A DNA stretch of 64,000 bases. It comes from Amycolatopsis suaedae (GTDB lineage: Bacteria > Actinomycetota > Actinomycetes > Mycobacteriales > Pseudonocardiaceae). Positions 27,779-36,465 of this stretch are shown here, in pieces. Positions within the stretch are counted from its first letter, which is position 1. Each line of letters opens with the position of its first letter. Location: assembly GCF_004214935.1 (NCBI RefSeq), contig NZ_SFCC01000015.1:1-64000 (forward strand). Reading direction: 5' to 3'. Made by a program: the position numbers and the translations under genes. The notes beneath the pieces are model-generated. The model was not told the origin of the DNA, ran no database searches, and was given only the letters and a program-made list of their open reading frames with translations.

Positions 27779-28999
27779 GTGTCTTCCGCCCAAGTCGGGA
27801 CAGGAAATACCGTCAACGGCAAGATCCAGAGCGACCAGCCGGTAACCGACGCCGAGATCTTCGGCGGGCACGAGGGCGGCAAGCTCTCGGTGGCCGCCGC
27901 GCGCCCCATCGAGCACGCGCGCGACCTGTCCATCGCCTACACCCCCGGGGTGGCGAAGGTCAGCCGCGCCATCGCCGCCGACGCCGCGCTCGCGCAGCGG
28001 TACACCTGGGCCGACCGCCTGGTCGCCGTGGTCAGCGACGGCACCGCCGTCCTCGGTCTCGGCGACATCGGCCCGAGCGCCTCGCTGCCGGTGATGGAGG
28101 GCAAGTCGGTCCTGTTCAAGACGTTCGCCGGGCTGGACTCGATCCCGCTGGTGCTGAACACCACCGACGTCGACGAGATCGTCGAGACGCTGGTGCGGCT
28201 GCGGCCGTCGTTCGGCGCCGTCAACCTCGAGGACATCTCCGCGCCGCGCTGCTTCGAGCTGGAGGAGAAGGTCAAGGCCGCGCTGGACTGCCCGGTCATG
28301 CACGACGACCAGCACGGCACGGCCATCGTGGTGCTGGCCGCGCTGCGCGGCGCCAACCTGGTGCTGGACCGCTCCATCGGCGACCAGCGGGTGGTCATCT
28401 CCGGTGCGGGCGCGGCGGGTGTGGCGTGTGCGCGCATCCTGCGGGCCGCCGGCGTCGGCGACATCACGCTGCTGGACTCCAAGGGCATCATCCACCCCGG
28501 CCGGGACGCGCTGAACCCGGTCAAGGAGGAGCTGGCCGGGCAGACCAACTCCGCCGGGCTGACCGGCGGCCTGCCGGAGGCGATCCGCGGCGCCGACGTG
28601 TTCATCGGCCTGTCCAGTGCCACGATCGACGAGGACCTGCTCAGCACCATGGCGCCCGGCTCGGTCGTGTTCGCACTGTCCAATCCGGACCCGGAGGTGC
28701 ACCCGGACGTCGCCGCGAAGTACGCGTCGGTGGTGGCGACCGGGCGCAGCGACTTCCCCAACCAGATCAACAACGTGCTCGCGTTCCCCGGCGTCTTCCG
28801 CGGCGCGCTCGACGCGGGCGCGAAGGCGATCACCGAGAACATGAAGCTGGCCGCGGCCGACGCCATCGTCGGGGTGGCCGAGGAGGACCTGGCCGCCGAC
28901 CGCATCGTGCCCAGTCCGCTCGACCCGCGGGTGGCGCCGGAGGTCGCGGCAGCCGTCGCCAAGGCGGCCGCCGCCGACGGGGTGGCGTCAGGCCAGTAA
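27779..28999 (+). CDS. NAD(P)-dependent malic enzyme
   Basis: The 406-residue short-type malic enzyme decarboxylates malate to pyruvate. Motifs include ARDLSIAYTPGVA, the catalytic stretch VMEGKSVLFKTFAGLDSIPLVLN, HDDQHGTAIVVLAAL and the dinucleotide fold VVISGAGAAGVACARIL. FPNQINNVLAFPGVFRGALD is typical of this family. GTG at 27779 is preceded by AGGAG with 8-nt spacing. The cofactor (NAD or NADP) cannot be fixed from sequence. Its 3' end overlaps the convergent polyamine gene by 12 bases. Confidence 0.95.
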   Translation: MSSAQVGTGNTVNGKIQSDQPVTDAEIFGGHEGGKLSVAAARPIEHARDLSIAYTPGVAKVSRAIAADAALAQRYTWADRLVAVVSDGTAVLGLGDIGPSASLPVMEGKSVLFKTFAGLDSIPLVLNTTDVDEIVETLVRLRPSFGAVNLEDISAPRCFELEEKVKAALDCPVMHDDQHGTAIVVLAALRGANLVLDRSIGDQRVVISGAGAAGVACARILRAAGVGDITLLDSKGIIHPGRDALNPVKEELAGQTNSAGLTGGLPEAIRGADVFIGLSSATIDEDLLSTMAPGSVVFALSNPDPEVHPDVAAKYASVVATGRSDFPNQINNVLAFPGVFRGALDAGAKAITENMKLAAADAIVGVAEEDLAADRIVPSPLDPRVAPEVAAAVAKAAAADGVASGQ

Positions 29000-30361
29000 C
29001 TCGGCCAGCCGGTGGCGCGGCACGTCGATGAGGCGGTGGTCGCCGTCGGTGCCGGGCAGCAGGTTGCGTAGCCGGGCGTGGACCTTGAGCAGCCGGGGAT
29101 CGGCGTCGGGGACCGCCTCGGCCAGCACCACGGCGTGCCTGCTGTCCGGGTTGCTGCGCAGGTAACGCAGCCGGTACTTGCCCGCGACCAGCCCGGACAG
29201 CGATGCCTGCGCGGCGGCGTCGCCGATGTCCGGATGGTTGTTGGCGACCAGCACGGCCAGCCGCTCCGCGTTCGTGCCGAGCAGGACGCGGAGCAGCCAC
29301 GGGCCGGGATCGGCGGTGAGGTCGACCGCGACCACCCGGCCCGGCCGTGCCGTCGACCAGTCCGCCTGCCGTAGTTCGGCGCCGTCGCCTGCCAGCTCAC
29401 GCAGCCGGTCCAGCAGTTCGGGCGGCGTGCCCGCCGACTCGACCGACTGCGGGCCGTGGGTGTAGATGCCGCGTTTGCGCCCGCCCGCCTTGCGGGCCTT
29501 GGCGGTGGGCTGCAGCACGTACTGGTCGGCCGCGCTGCCGATGGCCTGCGCGCCCGTGTAGCGGGAGAACCCCGGCAGCACGGCCTCGAAGGTCAGTCCC
29601 AGCTCCAGCAGCTCGCGCTGCACCTGCAGGCCCAGCGCCGGGTGCCGGGGGCTGTAGCCGTAGGCGAGGACGACGGCCCCGCGCGGCGGGTCGGCGAGCG
29701 CCTCCAGCGCACGCTGGGCGAACAGGCCCATGCCCTCGGGGGTGTACGGCGGATCGCTGAACACCACGCCCGCCCAGCCCGTCACGGCGGGCGGCAGGCC
29801 GATCCGCAGGTCGGCGTGCAGGGTCCGGACGGCACCGCCGCTGTGCCGGTCGACGTACTCCAGTACCCGCTCGTCGAGGTCGACCACGGTGAGGTCGGCG
29901 TCGGGTCGCAGGCTGTGCACGGCCAGCGACGTGACGTCGTGGTCGCCGAGGAACAGCACCGGCGTGCGGCGCAGGTCGTACTCCTCGTCCAGCCACAGCG
30001 CCCGGCGCAGCACGGTGTCCGATGTGGCCTGGACGTGGTCCAGTGCGGCAAGTGGTGGCGGCACCGCGTCGACCAGTCGCTCGACCGCGGTGCGCTGTTC
30101 GGCGCCCGGTTCGGCCGGAACGGGCTGCGCCCACGGTCGCAGGTCCGCGACGGACTTCGGGTGGATCCGCAGGCCGCGCGGGCCGCGTTCCACGGCGTCG
30201 CCGAGCGCGTCGAGCAGTTCCTGCGTGCTGCGCCGGGGCGCGGCCGATCGCCGTACCAGGTCGTCGAAACGCAGCCAGCCGGCGCACAACAGCGCGATGG
30301 CGGTCCGCAACGGACGCACGCGGACGCCGTGCGCGGTGAACAGTTCGTCCAATGAACTCAC
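28988..30361 (-). CDS. N4-bis(aminopropyl)spermidine synthase (BpsA)-like methyltransferase-fold protein
   Basis: The 457-residue protein has a winged-helix-like N-terminal region, a Rossmann aminopropyl/methyltransferase core with VLFLGDHDVTSL and VVDLDERVLEYV, and the signature SDPPYTPEGM (near residues 200-209) of the DUF43/BpsA family. In thermophiles BpsA adds aminopropyl groups to make branched polyamines. The C-terminal 130 residues are additional to archaeal BpsA. Start is GTG at 30361; a TAATCT -10 box lies exactly 6 bases upstream. Whether the actinobacterial protein makes branched polyamines is untested as far as I know. Confidence 0.75.
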   Translation of the reverse strand: MSSLDELFTAHGVRVRPLRTAIALLCAGWLRFDDLVRRSAAPRRSTQELLDALGDAVERGPRGLRIHPKSVADLRPWAQPVPAEPGAEQRTAVERLVDAVPPPLAALDHVQATSDTVLRRALWLDEEYDLRRTPVLFLGDHDVTSLAVHSLRPDADLTVVDLDERVLEYVDRHSGGAVRTLHADLRIGLPPAVTGWAGVVFSDPPYTPEGMGLFAQRALEALADPPRGAVVLAYGYSPRHPALGLQVQRELLELGLTFEAVLPGFSRYTGAQAIGSAADQYVLQPTAKARKAGGRKRGIYTHGPQSVESAGTPPELLDRLRELAGDGAELRQADWSTARPGRVVAVDLTADPGPWLLRVLLGTNAERLAVLVANNHPDIGDAAAQASLSGLVAGKYRLRYLRSNPDSRHAVVLAEAVPDADPRLLKVHARLRNLLPGTDGDHRLIDVPRHRLAELLA

Positions 30362-30367
30362 TCGGTG

Positions 30368-30373
30368 AGATTA
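30368..30373 (-). promoter_or_regulatory. Leaderless -10 box of the BpsA-like gene
   Basis: TAATCT on the minus strand ends 6 bases before the GTG start codon, and no Shine-Dalgarno motif is present. The -35 region is weak. Confidence 0.45.
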
Positions 30374-30456
30374 GTGGTCGCTTCCGTGCCATTGTCGTAC
30401 CCGTCGGCTAGGGTCGATTTCCTCTTCAGCGACGCCGGACGGGAGTGGGGTACCAC

Positions 30457-31557
30457 GTGGCGATCGAGTTCCAGGGCGTGACCAAGAAGTATCCGGACGG
30501 AACCGTCGCGGTCGACGACCTCAGCCTCACGGTCGAGGACGGCACGATCACCGTTTTCGTCGGACCGTCCGGCTGCGGCAAGACGACGTCACTGCGCATG
30601 ATCAACCGGATGGTCGAGCCGACGTCCGGCACCGTGCTGCTGGACGGCAAGGACATCAGGGAGACCGACCCGCCGACGCTGCGGCGGGGCATCGGTTACG
30701 TCATCCAGCATGCCGGCCTCTTTCCACATAGGACGGTGCTGTCCAACGTCGCCACCGTGCCGCTGCTGTCCGGATGGGACAAGGCGCGGGCACGCAAGCG
30801 GGCGGCCGAGCTGCTGGAGACCGTCGGCCTGCCCGCCGAGCTGGGCAAGCGTTATCCGGCCCAGCTGTCCGGCGGTCAGCAGCAGCGGGTCGGGGTGGCC
30901 AGGGCGCTCGCCGCGGACTCGCCGGTGCTGCTGATGGACGAACCGTTTTCCGCGGTCGACCCGGTGGTCCGCGAGGGCCTGCAGGACGAGCTGCTGCGGC
31001 TGCAGTCGCAGCTGGGCAAGACGATCGTGTTCGTCACCCACGACATCGACGAGGCCGTACGGCTCGGCGACAAGGTCGCGGTGCTGCGGGTCGGTGGCAG
31101 GCTCGCCCAGTACGGCACGCCGTCCGACGTGCTGCGTCATCCGGTCGACGACTTCGTCGCCGGTTTCGTCGGCAAGGACCGCGGCTACCGGGGACTGTCC
31201 TTCCTGTCCGCCGACGGGGTCGAGGTCAATCCGATCGCGACGGTGGACGTCGGCAAGCCGGTCACCGCGAGCGACGACTGGCGGCTCGCGGTGAACGCCA
31301 ACCGCGAGCCGAGGGGCTGGCTGCCGCCCGGGTCCACTGTGGAGGGTGAGCTGGCGGAGACAGACCTGCGGGCGGGCGGTTCGCTGTACCAGGAGGGCAC
31401 CCCGATCCGCGGTGCGCTCGACGCGGCGCTGTCCTCGCCTGCCAGCCTCGGGGTCGTCGTCAACGCCGACGGCCAGGTGGTCGGTGCGGTCACCGCCGGC
31501 CAGGTTCTCGACGTCATCGAGAACCATCCGGGCAGCGTGGCGGCCGACCATGGGTGA
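30457..31557 (+). CDS. Glycine-betaine/choline ABC transporter ATPase (OpuCA/ProV type)
   Basis: The 366-residue ATPase has Walker A GPSGCGKTTSLRMINRM (near 36-52), signature LSGGQQQRVGVARAL, Walker B VLLMDEPFSAVD and the switch His in VFVTHD. The C-terminus (about 240-366) holds a tandem-CBS-like region, as in osmoprotectant transporters. GTG 30457 gives MAIEFQGVTKKYPDG; GTG 30445 would add four residues. The four-gene unit 30457-33821 is complete and overlapping: ATPase, two permeases, binding protein. Likely induced by high osmolarity (family knowledge). Confidence 0.93.
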   Translation: MAIEFQGVTKKYPDGTVAVDDLSLTVEDGTITVFVGPSGCGKTTSLRMINRMVEPTSGTVLLDGKDIRETDPPTLRRGIGYVIQHAGLFPHRTVLSNVATVPLLSGWDKARARKRAAELLETVGLPAELGKRYPAQLSGGQQQRVGVARALAADSPVLLMDEPFSAVDPVVREGLQDELLRLQSQLGKTIVFVTHDIDEAVRLGDKVAVLRVGGRLAQYGTPSDVLRHPVDDFVAGFVGKDRGYRGLSFLSADGVEVNPIATVDVGKPVTASDDWRLAVNANREPRGWLPPGSTVEGELAETDLRAGGSLYQEGTPIRGALDAALSSPASLGVVVNADGQVVGAVTAGQVLDVIENHPGSVAADHG

Positions 31558-32239
31558 GTTCTTCGACGAACTCGGCCGGTACCTGGGCAGCGCGAACAAC
31601 CGTTCGCAGCTGATGCAGATCACGCTCGAGCACGTCTACCTCGCCCTGCTGCCGCTGGTGCTGGGCGTGGTGCTGGCGATCGCCATCGGCAGGCTCGGCA
31701 AGCGCTGGCAGGTCGCCCGCAACATCGCCCTGGTGCTGTCCAACCTGCTGTACACGATCCCCTCGCTGGCGTTGTTCGTGGTCATTCCCGGCATCATCGG
31801 CACGAAGATCCTGGACAGCGTCAACGTCGTGGTGGCGTTGACCATCTACAGCGCCGCGCTGCTGGTGCGGCCGGTGCTCGACGCGCTGGATTCCGTACCA
31901 CCACACGTGATCGCCGCCGCGACCGCCGTCGGCTACCGGCCGGCCCGCCGGTTTTTCGCGGTCGAGCTGCCGCTGTCGGTGCCGGTGTTCGCAGCCGGGG
32001 TCCGGGTGGCGTCGGTGAGCAACATCAGCCTGGTCAGCGTCGGCGCGTTGATCGGTACCGGCGGGCTGGGTGTGCTGTTCACCGACGGCTTCCAGCGGGA
32101 GTACTTCTCGCCGATCGTCGTCGGCATCGTGCTGACGCTGGTGCTGGCGCTGGTGGTCGATCTGGTGCTGGTGTTGCTGCTGCGGTTGCTGACGCCGTGG
32201 CGGCGTAGTGCCAAGCCGGTGGGGGTGAGCGGGGAATGA
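31550..32239 (+). CDS. Osmolyte ABC transporter permease (OpuCB/ProW type)
   Basis: The 229-residue permease has six predicted transmembrane helices and the inner-membrane coupling motif EAA-like region AATAVGYRPARRFFAVELPLSVPVF. It overlaps the ATPase gene by 8 bases. Such genes come in pairs with OpuCD, giving a heterodimeric channel. Start MGEFFDELGRYLGS is conserved. Confidence 0.92.
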   Translation: MGEFFDELGRYLGSANNRSQLMQITLEHVYLALLPLVLGVVLAIAIGRLGKRWQVARNIALVLSNLLYTIPSLALFVVIPGIIGTKILDSVNVVVALTIYSAALLVRPVLDALDSVPPHVIAAATAVGYRPARRFFAVELPLSVPVFAAGVRVASVSNISLVSVGALIGTGGLGVLFTDGFQREYFSPIVVGIVLTLVLALVVDLVLVLLLRLLTPWRRSAKPVGVSGE

Positions 32240-32937
32240 ACGAGCTGTTCGACTGGTTCGGCATGGCCGCCAACTGGTCCGGGGAGGACGGTGTTCCGGT
32301 CCGGCTGGGTGAGCACCTCTGGTACGTCTTCCAGTCACTGGTGATCGCGCTGGTGATCGCCGTCCCGCTGGGACTGTTCGTCGGGCACACCGGCCGCGGT
32401 TCGGTGGTCATCGTGGCCGTCGGCAACGCGATCAGGGCGTTGCCGACGCTCGGTCTGGTCACCTTTCTGTTCCTGCTGCTCACCGAGAGCGAGCTGGCCA
32501 CGGTCATCGGCCTGGTGATCCTGGCGATCCCGCCGATCCTGGCCGGTACCTACGCGGGCCTGCGTGCCACCGACCGCGGGGTCGTCGACGCGGCGGTCGG
32601 GGTCGGGATGACCGGCTGGCAGCAGTTGTGGAAGGTCGAAGTGCCGATCGCGTTGCCGCTGGTCCTCGGCGGTGTGCGTAACGCCGTGCTGCAGCTGGTG
32701 GCCACCGCGGCCGTCGCCTCCTACGTCGGGCTCGGCGGCCTCGGCCGGTACCTGCTCGACGGTCTGGCCATCCTGGACTACGCCGAGGTGATGGCGGGCG
32801 CGATCCTGACCGCGTTGCTGGCGATCGTGCTGGACCTGCTGTTCGCGGGGCTCCAGCGGGCAGTGGTGCCGCGTGGGGTGCGGCTGGCGGCCGTGGCCGC
32901 GGGCAAGGGCGGAGTCAACGCCGGAGGTGCCGAGTGA
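32236..32937 (+). CDS. Osmolyte ABC transporter permease (OpuCD type)
   Basis: The 233-residue second permease has six helices and the coupling loop DAAVGVGMTGWQQLWKVEVPIALPLVLGG. Its start overlaps the first permease stop as ATGA. It pairs with that permease in the transporter. Confidence 0.92.
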   Translation: MNELFDWFGMAANWSGEDGVPVRLGEHLWYVFQSLVIALVIAVPLGLFVGHTGRGSVVIVAVGNAIRALPTLGLVTFLFLLLTESELATVIGLVILAIPPILAGTYAGLRATDRGVVDAAVGVGMTGWQQLWKVEVPIALPLVLGGVRNAVLQLVATAAVASYVGLGGLGRYLLDGLAILDYAEVMAGAILTALLAIVLDLLFAGLQRAVVPRGVRLAAVAAGKGGVNAGGAE

Positions 32938-33821
32938 AGCGCAAGGTGTTCGGGTTCCTCGCCGCGCTGGTGTTGCTCGCCGGCTGCGGCAACCCGCTGG
33001 AGGGCGGGGCCGAAGGCGGGCCGACCGGCGAGATCATCATCGGCGCGTCCGACGTCGGCGAGTCGTTGCTGCTGGCCCAGATCTACGCGGGGGCGCTGCG
33101 TAACGCCGGGGCGGACAACGTGACGGTGCGCCCGCCGGTCGGCGGCCGCGAGGTCGTCGTGAAGGCGCTGCAGGACCGGTCGCTCTCGGTCGTGCCCGAC
33201 TACAGCGGCAACCTGTTGCGGTACTTCGACAAGGAGACCGAGGCGACCACGCCGCGGGACGTCTACGCCGAGCTCACCAAGGTGCTGCCGCCCGCGTTCG
33301 AGGTGCTGGACCAGGCGCCTGCCGAGGACAAGGACCTGCTCGTCGTGCGCAGAGAGCTGGCCGACTCCGGGGTCCGGACGTTCTCCGACCTCGGGCCGCG
33401 CTGCAAGGATCTGGTGTTCGGCGGGCCAGGCCAGTGGGCCGACCGCTGGAAGGAGAAGATCAAGACGCTCTACGGGTGCGAGTTCAAGGAGATCCGGACG
33501 ACCGACACCGGCGGGCCGGTGACCGTGGCCGCGTTGCGGTCCGGCGACATCCAGGTCGCCGACCTGTTCAGCACGTCGTCCACGATCGAGGCCAACGGGT
33601 TCGTTCCGCTGGAGGACGACAAGAACATGTTCCCCGCGCAGAACATCGTTCCGGTGGTGGCGAAGGGGACGCTGTCGCAGCGCGAGCGTGACGCGCTGAA
33701 CCGCGTTTCGGCCGTGCTGACCACGGAGAAGCTCACCGACCTGAACGTCGAGTTCACCGAGGAGAAGCGCAACCCGCTGGATATCGCGGAGGATTTCCTG
33801 AAGGCGAACGGGCTGGCCTAG
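32934..33821 (+). CDS. Osmolyte-binding lipoprotein (OpuCC type)
   Basis: The 295-residue substrate-binding protein has a lipoprotein signal (lipobox LLAGCG, Cys near 18) and a type II periplasmic-binding fold: ITIGASDVGESLLLAQIY-like region, VVPDYSGNLLRYF, PAEDKDLLVVRRELAD and LTDLNVEFTEEKRNPLDIAEDFL. The ligand is probably glycine betaine, choline or a relative. Start GTG overlaps the permease stop. Its own TAG overlaps the stop of the convergent GNAT gene in a shared CTAG. Confidence 0.92.
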   Translation: MKRKVFGFLAALVLLAGCGNPLEGGAEGGPTGEIIIGASDVGESLLLAQIYAGALRNAGADNVTVRPPVGGREVVVKALQDRSLSVVPDYSGNLLRYFDKETEATTPRDVYAELTKVLPPAFEVLDQAPAEDKDLLVVRRELADSGVRTFSDLGPRCKDLVFGGPGQWADRWKEKIKTLYGCEFKEIRTTDTGGPVTVAALRSGDIQVADLFSTSSTIEANGFVPLEDDKNMFPAQNIVPVVAKGTLSQRERDALNRVSAVLTTEKLTDLNVEFTEEKRNPLDIAEDFLKANGLA

Positions 33822-34375
33822 AGGCGTTCGAAGGCGGGGGCGTAGTGGAAGGTGCCGCGCAGTTCCGGTGAATAGGCGGACAGTGGCCGCAGCTGGAACG
33901 CGGGAGCCCAGGCCGGCACCGTCGGGCTGATGCCGTGGGTGTCGGCGAGGACGAAGCCGAACCGGCCGAAGTACCGCGGGTCGCCGAGCAGGACGACCGC
34001 GGGGACGCCGAGGACGTCGGCGGCAGCCAGCACGGCGTGCATGAGCGCGCTGCCGACGCCCACGCCCCACCGTTTCGGGCTGACGCCCAGCGGACCCAGT
34101 GCCACCACGCCGTCGCGGGTGCCGACCCGCGCGCGGCTGCAGCAGACGTGCCCGACGATCTCGCCGTCGATCTCCGCGACCAGCGACAGGCCGGCGATCA
34201 GGTCGCCGTCGGCACGCAGGGCGTCGACCAGCCATGCCTCCGACGGCTCGATGCCGGGCGTGTCCGGCCTGGTGAACGCGGCAGCGTGCACGGCACGGAC
34301 ATCGGTCCGGTCGGCGGCGGTCTCACGGCGGACGAGCAGGTACCGGCCGTGCCGGAACGGGCGTCGTACGGGCAA
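33818..34375 (-). CDS. GNAT-family N-acetyltransferase (YhbS-like)
   Basis: The 185-residue enzyme has motifs LVAEIDGEIVGHVCCSRARV, LGPLGVSPKRWGVGVGSALMHAVL (acetyl-CoA loop) and VLLGDPRYFGRFGFVLAD, which place it in the YhbS-like GNAT group. The open frame runs back to 34558 with no homology; TTG at 34375, with GAGG about 8 bases before it, is the best start but is uncertain. A palindrome lies 34 bases upstream. It converges with the osmolyte-binding gene. Confidence 0.78.
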   Translation of the reverse strand: MPVRRPFRHGRYLLVRRETAADRTDVRAVHAAAFTRPDTPGIEPSEAWLVDALRADGDLIAGLSLVAEIDGEIVGHVCCSRARVGTRDGVVALGPLGVSPKRWGVGVGSALMHAVLAAADVLGVPAVVLLGDPRYFGRFGFVLADTHGISPTVPAWAPAFQLRPLSAYSPELRGTFHYAPAFERL

Positions 34376-34408
34376 CGGAATTACCTCACACGCGGGCTCA
34401 GCGGGAGG

Positions 34409-34424
34409 GCCTACTTTAGTAGGC
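34409..34424. promoter_or_regulatory. Perfect palindrome GCCTACTTTAGTAGGC
   Basis: A 16-bp palindrome with 7-bp arms and a 2-nt centre lies 34 bases upstream of the GNAT start. Its core TACTTTAGTA recurs with one change as TACTTTGGTA at 34470-34479. It is probably an operator for an unidentified regulator. Confidence 0.5.
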
Positions 34425-34469
34425 GGCCGTTCGGCCCAACAGCGCCGGGTCGCGTGTCGAAAAACTTCA

Positions 34470-34479
34470 TACTTTGGTA
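34470..34479. promoter_or_regulatory. Second TACTTTNGTA-type dyad
   Basis: TACTTTGGTA, flanked by A and T, is a weaker copy of the 34409 palindrome, 58 bases away. The region 34425-34849 is otherwise AT-richer than its neighbours, with no convincing gene, and contains the protease promoter. Confidence 0.4.
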
Positions 34480-34849
34480 TTCGGCCGTTGGAGTGGCGGA
34501 AGCGGCCGAAATGAGACATACGGCCGGATGTTCGACTGTGAAAAGGTCGGATTATCAACAGTCTAGGACACTGCGTCGCCGACGACTGTCGTCCGGTCGG
34601 TTACTTTCCGTCAGTCGGATGGCGGCTTGCCGCGGTCTGGTTGACGTGGGATTTGCCTGTTCCAGCAGGGTTTCACCTCGTCACTCATCGTCGCTGGCGA
34701 CGCGTCAACCGGGTGGCGATACCGCTGTTGAACTGCGATTTCAAGGTCTACCTTCGGGGGAATCCGGGTTCTAGTCTTTCACTGTGTGTTCATTTCTGAA
34801 CACATTTCACTTTCCTTGTTTCGCTCCTTTGTCCAGGAGGGACGACACC

Positions 34850-36415
34850 GTGCACAACATCTCGAAGAACAGGCGCAGACCGCTGATGGCGGCAGGTCTC
34901 GCGGTGGGCGTCGCAGTGCTCACCGCGCTCGGGGGCAACATGCCGGCATCGGCAGCGGAGGGTGCCATCCAGGGCGCTGGAGATGCCGACGCGATCAAGG
35001 ACAGCTACATCGTCGTGTTGAAGGACGGCATGTCGGTCCAGTCCGCGCAGGACGTCGCCGGCAGGCACGGCGGTGTCGTGAAGCGGACGTTCTCGGCCGC
35101 GCTGCGGGGTTTCTCGGCGACGATGAGCGAGCAGCAGGCCAGGCGTGCGGCGGCGGATCCCGCCGTCGCGTATGTCGAGCAGAACCGCGTGGTACGCGCG
35201 AGCGCTGACCAGCTCAACCCGCCCTCCTGGGGTCTGGACCGGGTCGACCAGCGTGATCTGCCGCTGGACTCGAAGTACAGCTACGCGACGACGGCGTCGA
35301 ACGTCACCGCCTACATCATCGACACCGGCATCCTGATCAGCCACAACGACTTCGGTGGCAGAGCGAGCCACGGCTACGACTTCGTGGACAACGACGCCGA
35401 CGCGACCGACTGCAACGGGCACGGCACGCACGTCGCGGGCACCGTCGCCGGGACGGCGCACGGCGTGGCCAAGGAGGCCAAGCTGGTCGGCGTCCGGGTG
35501 CTGAACTGTGGTGGCTCGGGCAGCTACGAGGGTGTCATCGCCGGTATCGACTGGGTCACCCAGAACGCCGTGAAGCCCGCGGTGGCGAACATGAGCCTCG
35601 GTGGCGGCGCGTCGCAGGCGGTGGACGACGCGGTGCGCCGGTCGCTCGCGGCAGGTATCACCTACTCGCTCGCGGCCGGTAACAACTACGGTGCCAACGC
35701 CTGCAACACCTCGCCGGCGCGGACGAAGGAAGCCATCACCGTCGGATCCACGACGAACACCGACGCGAAGTCCGACTTCTCCAACATCGGCGACTGCCTC
35801 GACCTCTTCGCGCCGGGCAGCAACATCACCTCGGCGTGGATCGGCGGCAACACGGCCACCCGGTCGATCAGCGGTACGTCGATGGCGGCCCCGCACGTGG
35901 CGGGTGCGGCCGCGTTGTACCTGTCGGCCAACCCGGGTGCCACGCCCGCGCAGGTGTCGTCGGCGCTGGTGACCAACGGCACCAAGAACAAGGTGACCAG
36001 CCCTGGCGCCGGCTCGCCGAACGTCCTGGTCTACACCGGCAGCGGCGGCACCGATCCGGAGCCGACGCCGTGTGCCACCACGATCAACGCCGACGACGTG
36101 GCGATCCCGGACGCCGGTGCTGCGGTGACCAGCACGATCAACGTCTCCGCGTGTAACCGCAACGCTTCGGCGACCACCAAGGTCGAGGTGCACATCAAGC
36201 ACACCTACCGCGGTGACCTGAAGATCGACCTGGTCGCGCCGGACGGCACGGCGTACCCGCTGAAGGCGGCCAACAGCGACTCGCGGCCCAACGTCGACGA
36301 GACCTACACGGTCAACGCGTCGGCCGAGTCGGCCAACGGTGCTTGGAAGCTGCGGGTGCAGGACGTGTACCGCATCGACACCGGCAACATCGACAGCTGG
36401 TCGATCACGGTCTGA
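34850..36415 (+). CDS. Secreted subtilisin-like serine protease (S8) with C-terminal P domain
   Basis: The 521-residue protease starts at GTG 34850 (AGGAGG at 34835-34840). It has a signal peptide (to about residue 37), an inhibitor I9 propeptide (DSYIVVLKDGMS to VAYVEQNRVV, about 50-120) and a catalytic domain with Asp in IIDTG (near 157), His in NGHGTHVAGT (near 191) and Ser in SGTSMAAPHVAG (near 343). The C-terminal 120 residues form a proprotein-convertase P domain (SACNRNASATTKVEVHIKHTYRGDLKIDL). It is exported and probably digests external proteins. A 15-bp terminator follows. Confidence 0.95.
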   Translation: MHNISKNRRRPLMAAGLAVGVAVLTALGGNMPASAAEGAIQGAGDADAIKDSYIVVLKDGMSVQSAQDVAGRHGGVVKRTFSAALRGFSATMSEQQARRAAADPAVAYVEQNRVVRASADQLNPPSWGLDRVDQRDLPLDSKYSYATTASNVTAYIIDTGILISHNDFGGRASHGYDFVDNDADATDCNGHGTHVAGTVAGTAHGVAKEAKLVGVRVLNCGGSGSYEGVIAGIDWVTQNAVKPAVANMSLGGGASQAVDDAVRRSLAAGITYSLAAGNNYGANACNTSPARTKEAITVGSTTNTDAKSDFSNIGDCLDLFAPGSNITSAWIGGNTATRSISGTSMAAPHVAGAAALYLSANPGATPAQVSSALVTNGTKNKVTSPGAGSPNVLVYTGSGGTDPEPTPCATTINADDVAIPDAGAAVTSTINVSACNRNASATTKVEVHIKHTYRGDLKIDLVAPDGTAYPLKAANSDSRPNVDETYTVNASAESANGAWKLRVQDVYRIDTGNIDSWSITV

Positions 36416-36429
36416 GTGATCGCTGACTG

Positions 36430-36464
36430 AACGGGCCCCTCCGGTGTTTCCGGAGGGGCCCGTT
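36430..36464. terminator. 15-bp hairpin between the protease and PPE-like genes
   Basis: AACGGGCCCCTCCGG (36430-36444) is perfectly complementary to 36450-36464 around a 5-nt loop. It lies between convergent genes and can act on both strands. Confidence 0.85.
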
Positions 36465-36465
36465 C

